The position numbers and the translations under genes were made by a program. Positions 1-8,964 of a stretch of DNA of 64,000 bases are shown piece by piece. Below the pieces are notes generated by a model. That model was not told the DNA's origin. It was given only the letters and a program-made list of their open reading frames with translations, and made no database searches. The stretch lies in NCBI GenBank assembly GCA_013397075.1, contig VWZS01009593.1, positions 605,545 through 669,544 on the forward strand. The letters run 5' to 3'. The first letter of the stretch is position 1. Every line of letters begins with the position of its first letter. The DNA comes from Rhabdornis inornatus. Lineage: Eukaryota > Chordata > Aves > Passeriformes > Rhabdornithidae.

Positions 1-418
1 CCCGCGGGGCCCCGCGCAGCGCACGGCGCGCCTGGCCGGCATCCAGCCCGGGGCTGGCCAACCCTGGCACCCGGCACCGACAACGCGCTAATGGCAGAAG
101 GCTGACCCGGGGAAAAGAAATGCCCCCAAAGGCGCGGGTCGGTGCTGATAGCAAACCGTTTCCAGAGCGGGGCAGAGCGCCGGGAGCGGCTCCCTTCAGT
201 AGATGCAAACAGAGAAAAGGCTGCCTTTAATTACAGTGTGCATAAACGTCGCAGGCAAGCCCCTTCCCCATGGATACCCCGCGTCAGGATAACGCGGGAT
301 GAGGTAAAAGCCCTCCAGACCCTCCCCGTGAAACGCGAATTGTCTTTTTCAACGCGATGCAAATGGGGGGGGAAAGCAGCTGCAAAGCTTTACAATAAAC
401 TGTTTCATCCAAGCCAGC
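1..418. promoter_or_regulatory. CpG-rich, regulatory-looking left edge
   Basis: The first 130 bases are dense in CpG and GC. The stretch to 418 is mixed unique sequence without simple repeats, unlike the AT-rich DNA further right. It carries a perfect octamer (357-364) and several TAAT/ATAAAC homeodomain- or forkhead-like cores. A 100-codon plus-strand frame (142-444) crosses it, but it begins at a non-ATG codon, is rich in Arg and Lys, and resembles no family I know, so I do not call it a gene. I infer the flank of a CpG-island promoter whose gene lies to the left of the window. I cannot name that gene. Confidence 0.45.
357..364 (+). promoter_or_regulatory. Octamer site ATGCAAAT
   Basis: This is a perfect match to the POU-factor octamer ATGCAAAT, within the CpG-rich left edge and followed by a G run. 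An 8-mer can occur by chance, so binding is only a suggestion drawn from its GC-rich, regulatory-looking setting. Confidence 0.35.
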
Positions 419-849
419 GCCAGCTCAGGAAGGCACGCCTTTGAATGCCACCCCCCCAAGACACCTCCTTCCCACCCGTGCAGGCAACCTCTGTAGGCGA
501 TAACCAAGTCTAAAAACTCGGAGAGGATCGATAATGTCTACTCAATATTCTGGGATTGTATGAGTGTGGCGGGGAGGAGGGATGAGGAGGGGGATAAAAG
601 GGTGATTAATCGGATATTAATCACTGGCCACAAACAAGGGGGGATTATTTCGGGTAGGCAGCCGACTGTGGAGAGTAGCAGAATAGATCCTTTTACTGAA
701 GGCACGCGTGATGGGATCGGCACTTCACTGCTTAGCGATGCCTGTGCAATTCGGCAGGTGCACATTATTCAAGCCACATATTTCTTCTTTTCTCTGTGTG
801 TAGCATTTCCCTTAGCTGTCTGCAAGCACAGACTTAGTGAAGATATTTA
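419..849. repeat. Copy 1 of an exact 431-bp duplication ending at an N
   Basis: These 431 bases recur base for base at 2433-2863 (offset 2014). This copy ends immediately before the N at 850, and the other copy begins immediately after the N at 2432. Perfect identity with both breaks at Ns is what remains when two overlapping contigs are scaffolded without being merged. The sequence itself is unique-looking regulatory DNA with a homeodomain-type dyad at 602-624. The long frames in it (560-1111 plus, 538-765 minus) are duplicated with it and are not persuasive genes. Confidence 0.9.
602..624. promoter_or_regulatory. Perfect 9-bp dyad with TAAT cores
   Basis: The arms gtgattaat (602-610) and attaatcac (616-624) are exact reverse complements around the 5-bp centre cggat. 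Each arm holds an ATTAAT homeodomain core, so the site could bind a homeodomain dimer. It is wider than the usual HNF1 site. An exact copy lies at 2616-2638 because of the assembly duplication. Factor identity is not known. Confidence 0.45.
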
Positions 850-850
850 N
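850..850. other. Assembly gap (single N)
   Basis: One N follows directly after duplicated copy 1. It appears to be a contig join of unknown true size, not one ambiguous base, because the exact duplication stops here. Confidence 0.85.
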
Positions 851-2431
851 AGGTGCCAAACCGAAGGCATACAAATATCTGTATGGGGAACTTCTCTCCT
901 AAATCCCAGGAGGCAAAGCTCACTGATGCTGCCTAGTTTATTTCCTCTATTTTATGCCCTCTCCCCCGCTTCTGTAAAGGAGTTGGACAGCAGTTTTCCA
1001 TTCCCTACTCCTCTAAACTTTGTATCTCCCTTGCCTCAATGGTGCTTCTTATTTCTCCCATGGTGTGAGGGGAGGGAGCTTTCCTGGGTTTCTTGCTCAT
1101 CTAAAGGGTAGAGCACAGGATTCATCACCCCTGTAGCTGATCAGGAATCACTCCGCTTGGCCTTTTCTAAAGGCTGGATCATGGATGAGTTTGTTTTAAT
1201 GCCTTTCATGCATCTCGCTTTTCAACGGTGTAATTTCTTTGCTTTTTTTACTCCATGCTTATTGAAAGATTTTGTTGGAGATGGTTCCATGGCATAATGG
1301 GATATTGTGAAAGCAAGATTTTAATTGAAAAAGGAACAATTCCTCTTTACTTAGCTTTTCCTATCACCCCTTCCTCAGCAGTTCTGACAATTTGCTTTCT
1401 TCTGCCTTCTCCTGCTTTCTTCTCCTTTTCTAACCCCTTTCAAGTATTGTTGAAGGTTCCAAAGAGGAATGAATTTATAGATAAACGTGAAGGATTGTTT
1501 TGTCTATATTAATATATAAGCTTAATTACTCAGATATTAACATGGTTCCTTAAGCATCCTGGGATTTGACACCAGTTTGACACCTGTAATGATGGGAGAG
1601 CTGTGGCTCAAGACTGGAGAAATGGTGACAGGACAATGAAAAAATAGGAAAAGCCTGAGAGAGAGATATCAAGCAAAGCTGTGGAATTGGTCTGGATGAC
1701 AGGAATGACAGCAACAGTTTGAGTGTTATGATGTGACGCTGGACACGGTAGAAGTGTTTAAGCAAGGAAGGGTATGGGCTAGAGCTTGTGGAGATGGGGT
1801 GTGGTGAAAAGGCCTTGTCAGGCGACGATAGAGCAGATGTAGGATCTGGGGAGTCATCTTGCTCCCAACATCTAGAATGTTTTACGTGGGCAGGTATTCA
1901 TTCATCGTTTGCCTCTGCTTTCTGGAGGCAAGAGCTGTGTTGACACAATGGAAATGTAAATCGAAGTAAAACGCCTTTATTCACGAGAGTGGAGAAAGAA
2001 TTAATATAAACACTCTGAATAGATGCAGTGCTGCAGTGAGTGTAAGCCAGCTCTGTAAGGCTTGGCTGCCTAAATGAACCCGCATCCAGAATGTAAAATC
2101 TCACCTCCTGGGTCGGCAGTTTCTGGGAGAACCGCCCCAGTCCAAAGGAAGTCTATGGAAACTGCCAGGGCTGACACCGGGGAAGCTTAGGCCCTGACGA
2201 TGGGAAGAAGGAGAAACATCCAGTTTTGCAAAGCCCATTTTCCCCTGTTTCTGGCGCTGTTTCTGGTGCTTCCCTCCCAGCGTTTTTTCCTTCCCCCACC
2301 CCCAAGGGCAAGCGGCGGCTCTCAACAGGTGCTGGGGAAGCCGCTCCGCTCGTCCCTCGGTCGGATGCTGCCGCCCCGCGACTCGCGCTCGCCAAGCAGC
2401 TGCCGCGGAGCCGCGCCGGAGCCGCCGCTCG
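851..2431. other. Contig lying between the two duplicate copies; probably misplaced or an alternative haplotype
   Basis: This piece is bounded by the Ns at 850 and 2432. Its left two thirds is ordinary AT-rich intergenic DNA with no recognisable gene. Its right end (about 2280-2431) becomes strongly CpG-rich and resembles a promoter island edge. If the flanking contigs truly overlap through the exact 431-bp repeat, this contig does not belong between them. Frames at 2101-2521 are GC-rich, run in several phases on both strands, and cross the N, so none is called. Confidence 0.6.
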
Positions 2432-2432
2432 N
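2432..2432. other. Assembly gap (single N)
   Basis: One N separates the CpG-rich end of the middle contig from the first base of duplicated copy 2. Confidence 0.85.
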
Positions 2433-2863
2433 GCCAGCTCAGGAAGGCACGCCTTTGAATGCCACCCCCCCAAGACACCTCCTTCCCACCCGTGCAGGCA
2501 ACCTCTGTAGGCGATAACCAAGTCTAAAAACTCGGAGAGGATCGATAATGTCTACTCAATATTCTGGGATTGTATGAGTGTGGCGGGGAGGAGGGATGAG
2601 GAGGGGGATAAAAGGGTGATTAATCGGATATTAATCACTGGCCACAAACAAGGGGGGATTATTTCGGGTAGGCAGCCGACTGTGGAGAGTAGCAGAATAG
2701 ATCCTTTTACTGAAGGCACGCGTGATGGGATCGGCACTTCACTGCTTAGCGATGCCTGTGCAATTCGGCAGGTGCACATTATTCAAGCCACATATTTCTT
2801 CTTTTCTCTGTGTGTAGCATTTCCCTTAGCTGTCTGCAAGCACAGACTTAGTGAAGATATTTA
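2433..2863. repeat. Copy 2 of the exact 431-bp duplication
   Basis: This is identical to 419-849, including the seven-C run and the homeodomain-type dyad (here 2616-2638). It continues without interruption into 2864 onward, so this copy is probably the correctly connected one for the downstream sequence. Confidence 0.9.
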
Positions 2864-4227
2864 TGCCGCTAACTAGACATTTCCTTTTTGCTCTCCTTTC
2901 ACGAACACAGAAGCAAGAAGAAAGCAAAATAGCCCTCGCCTCGGGAAAAAAAATAGATACAAAAACCACCACTCAAACTCCCTCACATACATCAGAGAAA
3001 AGGGATCAAGGGAGGGAAGAGAAAAGGTGTCGATCTTTGCACCCAGCTACAGACCATGCCTCCAAGGCTGAATTTCCAACGCACCTTTCCGACAGCCTGG
3101 GAGCTCTGCATGCGTACAGACAGCTGAGCGTGAAGCGCATTTCGGGCTGTGAGACAGCTATGCGTACGCCGGGCTCCTCCGTAACTTTCCCCACGCAACG
3201 GGTTAAACTAATAAGTGCATCGATACAGGCATTCCCGCAAAGATCCCGCTGCTCGACTGAAAACCAGAATTGTAGGTAATCCCCCCACACACCCCGCATT
3301 AACATCATCGTCACCTTAAAAAAAGTGAACCAGTGGGATTTGTTTGAATATACACTAGTTAGAGGCTATATGAACCAACTCACGTCTCCGTTTGAGCATA
3401 CTGCAAGAATATTTATTGAGCCCCAGCTCAGTCACTGCATTGAACGCCAGCTCTGGCAAGCAAATACATTTCCTATCTCCGAAGAGAGCTCTGAATCAAC
3501 TCCTTCTTTTCTCCCCGCTTTAGCGATCATTTATATATTTCCACTGCAAAGTACCAAGGGCAAAAATATAAAATGATAAATATATTTTGAAATACTCCTT
3601 GGTACAAGGCGAGAGCTTGCAACGCCCTGACCGAAAGCAAATGGACCCCTAAAAATATACCACTCAAATTCTACCCTACCTTTCACACACGAAACCATCA
3701 ATAAAAAGACGAGGTTCCAAAATGTAAATCCACTTTTAATCTCCATTTTCTTCACCAGGATGAAGTCCAGCCGGCCACATTTAGTACATCCCCTTTCCCA
3801 AAAGTCTGCTAATTTCGATTCCTTTGCACGGATTTCCCCTCTGCAGATCCCTTTCATATTATTCTTGAGAGCTCCTAATTCCTATTCCTCGGCCAGGCGC
3901 AGCGGAGTTGTTGCTGTTGATGGTGCGCGGTCACAGCTCGGAGTGAATGGTGTTTCTGGGATACCACAGCAACCTTGACGAGGACTCAACCATCTCTCCA
4001 ACGGGGGCACAAAGTCTCAGCTACTCTCGATCGTGTCTTTTCCTCCCCCACCCCCCCGCTACCCCAACTCCCTGCACAGCCGAAACCCACCACAATCCTG
4101 CCTGCTCACTGCATCCAACGGGAGCCACGGGAGAGCACCTCAACGCTCAGACGCTCTCTCCAATAAACTCCAAACAGTATTTGCAATTGAGACTCTCCCC
4201 CCACCCCCTCGCTCCCTCAAGAGGATC
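2864..4227. other. Unique non-repetitive sequence beside the CpG island; no gene seen
   Basis: I see no transposable element or simple repeat here. The composition is moderate in GC with retained CpGs, unlike the desert to the right, which would fit conserved non-coding or 5' flanking sequence of a nearby gene. Frames at 2851-3279 and 3947-4513 have no recognisable domain and overlap frames on the other strand. Without a comparison across birds I cannot say whether any part is exon. Confidence 0.4.
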
Positions 4228-4690
4228 AGTTCTGCCTGGGAGGGCGGCTCGGGAGATACCGGCGTGGCGGGGTCCCCCCGCGGCCCGGAGGAGCCTGGGG
4301 CGGCCGGCGCGGCGGGGCTCGCCCATCCCGCGGCCGCTCGCGGCAGCAATCACAGCCTCGTTATTAACCACGCACGTGCGGGGCCCGGGGCTGCCATCGC
4401 CACCCGGCTCGCACACCCCGGCTCGCCCGCGCCTTCGGGCACACACCGCGCGGCACACACCGTGCGCTGCCCCCGGGGATGCGCAGCCTGAGTGCTCTGC
4501 GCGGGGACATTGATTACAGGCCGGGCGCCGCGGGCACAGCCCTGCTCCCCGTGCGCGCAGCTGAGGGGGCTCCTTGCCGCGGCGGGCGGGGGNTCAACCA
4601 CCGCGCAATGTGCGCGGGGCGGCGGTTCCCTCCGTGGAGGGGGCGCGCAGGCACCGCCCGCGGTGCGGGGGCGTGCGGAGGTGCGCACGT
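4228..4690. promoter_or_regulatory. CpG island
   Basis: This is the strongest CpG cluster of the window, with many CGCGG, GGCGCGGCGG and CGGCCGCTCGCGG-type strings, against a desert almost free of CpG. It includes an unresolved base at 4593 within a G/C-rich run, typical of a sequencing drop-out. It is likely an unmethylated promoter or first-exon region of a gene whose body I cannot see. The strand is undetermined. Frames on both strands (for example 4033-4491 plus and 4147-4458 minus) are the by-product of high GC and carry no recognisable motif. Confidence 0.65.
4593..4593. other. Assembly gap (single N) in a GC-rich run
   Basis: The N follows ggcgggcggggg. By analogy with the other single Ns of this window, the true length of missing sequence is unknown, and part of the CpG island could be absent. 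Confidence 0.6.
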
Positions 4691-5200
4691 GGGTGGGTGC
4701 GGGGGTGTTGTCCCAGGTGTGCGGGGGTGGGGGAGTGCATTTCTGCGTGTGTCGAGCCCCGTAGTACGTGCGTGGGAGATTTGTCTTGGGGGCAGAGTGT
4801 GTATTTGGGTGCGCTGTGCCTGTGAGTGCGCTTGCACGTGTGAGTGTCTGCGTGTGCTCGTATGTGCTGCCGTGTTGGATGTGAGCGCACGTGTGGTGTG
4901 TGATTGTGCGTGTGCCCGTGCCCGTGTGGTTCCGTGCTAGTGTGTGTGCATACATGTTTTGTGCATATGTGTATATGTGCACGCTTCTGTGTTTGTGTGT
5001 GCATGGTTTCTTTTCAGTGCCCCTGTGTACCTGTGTATTTTGTGCGTGTGTATTTGTGCAAATGTGTTCTTACACGGTAGCATGTGTGCCTCTGACATGG
5101 TTTTGTCTTGCATGCGTGTGCTCATGTGTTTGTTCACACAGCTGTTCATTCATACACGTTTGTGTATAGGTTTTTGTGTGGATGCACATATGGTGCATGA
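4691..5200. repeat. Degenerate (TG/CG)n tract with G-rich start
   Basis: Alternating purine-pyrimidine sequence dominated by GTGTG, GCGTG and CACGTG runs for roughly 500 bp. It begins with closely spaced G runs (4691-4734: ggg, ggg, ggggg, ggggg, ggggg). Such DNA can form Z-DNA and, at the left end, possibly a G-quadruplex. The tract produces long His/Thr/Cys-rich frames on both strands (up to 210 codons, 4350-4982 minus). These are artefacts of the repeat and not genes. Confidence 0.75.
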
Positions 5201-6957
5201 ACTGTGTAAATGAACAGTCTGAAGTGCCGACGGACACGGGTGTGTGAGCTGGGAAATTTTGGCAGCCAGTCACAAAGCATGGATCTTTACAAGCATGTCC
5301 ACAGAGGGATTTGCATTTCCCTGTGTTGAAGTGGGTGGGGGTGTGCATATGCATAGAGTGCATTTGTGGAAAGACATATCCTTGTTAGGAACTTTGAATG
5401 TGAGCTGAGACTTTCTATATCGGTGTAGATGCATGTATGAACTTGTATGACCACATATTTTTATATATACACGATATATGTAATAGTACCACAACACCAT
5501 AGATAATAGTATTGAAGAAATCTGGAAAGGTAATGATTCACTCTTTACTTCCAAAACACAGTGTGAAAGAGGAGGTTTGCATGTCTGCAATTCTGCTCCC
5601 ACGTGGGTATCAGGCTGAGCAGTATATGCCTTTCTTCCACCTGCACTTAAAGCCAAACCCTCTTTCAGTGAGGCCAACAGCAATTCAGAGGGTGGCTCTG
5701 CATATGGCTGGCTGAAATTGCCTCTACAGCTCTAAGGCATGAGGAAAGAATACCTTCAGCTGCAAGTGCTGACACTAACCAGCTCCATTGGATCCATACA
5801 TGTTGACTGGGGAGAAGTAAAGGTATATATTTCACAGCCTTGTATATCATCCACAGCCTTCTCTTGCAGACACATAAGTCTTGAAGTATGACTGCTGTAA
5901 TTGAAACTCAGTAGGCTTGTTTGCTTCCTGTGCAGTGACACAAGAATGTGATCACACACGTGATGTGTTGGTGTTAAGGGCAGTGTCATATTAGGATTGG
6001 TGTTATGAAAAAATTTCATTTAAAAATTGCAAAATTTTTAAAACAAGGGTCCTTATTTTAGCTAAAGTGAGATAGGTGAAAATCACTCTGTTCTAAACCT
6101 GTCAACTTATTAATTTATTAATTATTAATAATTAACTTTATCAATTTATTAATTATGGCATCTCTTTACTATATATGTGTATTTACATTTATTTATGTAA
6201 CTGGAATCCATTTTTTTCCAGAGAAATTCAAAACCGGAGACCTGTTCTTTCAGAACAGCATAGATGGCCACACCTTGAGTATTCATATTTTGGGGTGTGT
6301 GTCCTTGGAATAAAACTCTGCCTTTATTCCCTGAAGAACACTTTCTGGCTCTGAAATTCAAAATCCCTTGAGATAAATGCTTTATTGGTCGTAAAGGATA
6401 AGAAATAGATACTGAAGATATAGACTTATTATTTCTAATTCATGCATTGCATTGCTCAGTACTTCAACACCTAACTTATATAGATAGAGGCCTTACTTTA
6501 ATGTCATTAGAAGTCACATCTGTTTGACATCGTAGCAAGATTTATGCCGCAAGTTAGCTGTGTTACTTCTGAAAAGGAAATTTCGGTTCATCAGTTAGAT
6601 GAACCAAATGAACATGAACAAAGAAATGCTTACAGTTAAAAAAGGGACCAAAGATTTTTTTGTGGTGAAACTCCTACTAATTTTCAATGACCCTTAGGTT
6701 TCCAATTAATTTAGATGCATTTTAAAAATAGCACTTCAGCTACTAAGGCAAATGTTAGGCATATTTGGTAGCATTAATGCTAGAGATGGACTGGAATGTC
6801 TTTCTAGTTCGCCCCCCTATCCCAACCCTCCAATACTGTGATGTTGCATTTTTCTTGTGATTGATTAGTTGTTCAATACTAGTGTCCCATACCCTTTTGT
6901 GTGATTCTGGGTTCAAGTTGTAGATTATGCTGTATGTTTCATATTCATAATGTGTCC
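5201..6957. other. AT-rich intergenic sequence; no gene seen
   Basis: Unique AT-rich DNA. It contains a TTAATTA-rich patch at about 6103-6155 with many ATTAAT cores on both strands. The short frames are random in appearance. Confidence 0.6.
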
Positions 6958-7192
6958 TCGTCCTCCATCTTAGTTTTCCTTCCTGTCTTCCTTCCCTCTC
7001 TCTGTCCCCTCCTTCTCTCCTTTCTCCCCTCTATTTCTTTCTTTTCTTCCTTTCCCTTTCTTCCCTTCTTTCCCTCTTCGTTCTTGTGTTCTTTTACTCT
7101 TTTCTTCGTCCCTTTGTGATTTTTCTTCCTCATTCTTTTTCTTTCTCACCCTCTATTTTTTTCCTCTTTCTCTTCTCTCCTTTCTCACTTTT
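6958..7192. repeat. Polypyrimidine tract (C/T on plus strand)
   Basis: About 235 bases almost entirely of C and T, in irregular TTCC, CTTTC and TCTCC blocks with few purines. Long polypurine-polypyrimidine tracts can adopt triplex (H-DNA) form. The Lys/Glu/Arg-rich frame on the minus strand (6945-7133) is a by-product. Confidence 0.85.
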
Positions 7193-8267
7193 GGCATGGT
7201 CAAGCTTATTGATCATTTGGGTATCAGTCAAGGATGAAAGTGACTTGGCAAGGACCATTAAGTCAATCACTATGATTAAATACTCCCAAGAATTTTAAAA
7301 TGTGCTGAAATCAGAAATGGGCAGATACTTAACTGTCTGACCTGTCAGGCACATGAATATCAGTGCTGCTAGTGGAAAACTTGTATCACAGACCTGACAG
7401 GCTGTCATGCCTTAGTTACACTATCTGTAAACAGATACTCTTGCCTCTGAATCTCCAAGAAACAAATACACCCAAATAGTTATACGGAATAATGTGTTAC
7501 TATTGGTATTCACATTTTCCATGTTCACAGTTCCCTGTTCACTTTGCCAAGGCAGATCAAATTTAAGTTTGATAATTACATTACACATTCCTCCTACATT
7601 TTCAGCTGCATTTGTTATTCTTCATTCACTCTCATATACTTTTGTGTAAGGTAGCTGTATTTTGTTAAATAGCTCCTACATTTTGCTTCCAGGTAACTTC
7701 ACTCTAATTGTGGATAGACTGATTGCTTTGCTTTAAAAAATGCAATGGGGTCTTCTGTGACAAATACTGCTGTGAATAATACAGTGCACAGTGCTTGCAA
7801 GCACAGACAGCATGTGTAGGCATGTGTAAAGCACATAGGCAGTGATACTTAAAAATGAGTATTTGACTTGGGATACAAAGCTCATTCACTCATATTATAT
7901 AACTCTTTCGAAAGTCCTGACCGAATGCAGAATATTGTGTATTCCCATAACTTAGTCCACGCGGTAATAAACGTTGGTATGATTGTTGGTCCGAACTCTG
8001 ACCCAGAACCCAGACTGCATGTTTATCAGTGACACCTAATATTCTTGAAAACAGTAGGAGAGTATTACAAATACACTGTAAACTTTCATTTCCTCACTCA
8101 GGCTTCTGAAAATGTGTTTGAGTCCTTCAGGGGAGGTCACAAAGTGGAGGAGACCATTGTGCTACTGCTGCTTCACTCAGACTAGAATAATTTTACTGTG
8201 TGAAACAGATAATGAATTTTTGATATAAAAGAGTGCCTGGAGATCATTCCACAAATATTGGGGTATC
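7193..8267. other. Intergenic sequence; no gene seen
   Basis: AT-rich unique DNA up to the target-site duplication of the LTR at 8274. Nothing recognisable. Confidence 0.55.
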
Positions 8268-8964
8268 ACATACTGACACAGCAGCCTTGACCACTCACAC
8301 CTGGCAAGCCTAGCTAGCTCCACCGGCTGCCGGTGTCAAGAGTGGGCTGTCTCCCAGCTTCCGTGAGGCAGGAGTACAGCTAGGGCTCTCCACCCTTATC
8401 ACGGCCGTCTCTGTATCCAAGGGGAAGCAAAGGATTGAGGAGGAGACCTTTCTAGGTTCTGGAACAAGGTTTATTGGGAGGTTGAGGAGAGACAACAAGA
8501 CAGTGAGGAAAGGAACCCAGAAAAGGCACAAGAACAGGCTTACAGCAACTTAAATACGGGACCTCCCCCACGGGAGGGTACAATGCTTCAACCAATGAGG
8601 GGAAACAAGGGGTGTAACATAAGGCGGGATTACAGTCTCACATAACCAATAGGGACTAACTTAGGCGGGGATTCATACAAAATAATGAACAGTAAACCGA
8701 GGAGGGGATGATTGCTACAGAATGTTCTGGAAGAATGGGAGGGGCCAGGAGGGATTGACAATCACAGGGGCAGGGTTTAGGGTGAAGGACAGGGAAGATT
8801 CTTGAAAGGTAGGCGGGGCTTAGGGTGATGGGCAAGGGTAAAGGCGGGAAAGGGAGAAACCATTTTATAACAACACAGGGGTACAACTGAGGGAAAAACC
8901 ATTATAATAAGGGAGCAATACAACTGAGTAACAACCAAGTTAAACTTAAACTGCAACAACATAC
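8268..8964 (-). mobile_element. Solo LTR of an endogenous retrovirus, minus strand, with 6-bp target duplication
   Basis: The element spans 8274-8958 (685 bp), starting tgacaca and ending caaca on the plus strand, so it has TG...CA ends. It is flanked by an exact duplication acatac at 8268-8273 and 8959-8964. Read on the minus strand it has the order expected of an LTR. A U3 holds GC boxes (8811-8820, 8664-8670) and two CCAAT boxes in inverted sense (8646-8650, 8592-8596). A TATTTAA-like element (about 8550) and an AATAAA polyadenylation signal (8470-8475 on the complement) follow. No internal gag, pol or env is present, so this is the product of LTR-LTR recombination. A 6-bp duplication fits class II (ERVK-like) elements. 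The intact duplication and clean ends suggest a fairly recent insertion. The retained GC boxes may still act as a promoter toward lower coordinates. Confidence 0.88.

Noticed and set aside
560..1111. 183-codon plus-strand frame
   Set aside because: It crosses the N at 850, where two contigs are probably wrongly joined. Its first part is the duplicated regulatory DNA and it has no recognisable domain.
2101..2521. Several overlapping frames on both strands
   Set aside because: High GC removes stop codons in many phases at once. All cross the N at 2432 and none has a recognisable motif.
4350..4982. 210-codon minus-strand frame, the longest in the window
   Set aside because: It is His/Thr/Arg-rich because it reads the (CA)n side of the TG/CG tract and the CpG island, and it crosses an N. 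Several other frames on both strands are equally open.
6945..7133. Lys/Glu/Arg-rich minus-strand frame
   Set aside because: It is simply the polypurine strand of the pyrimidine tract.
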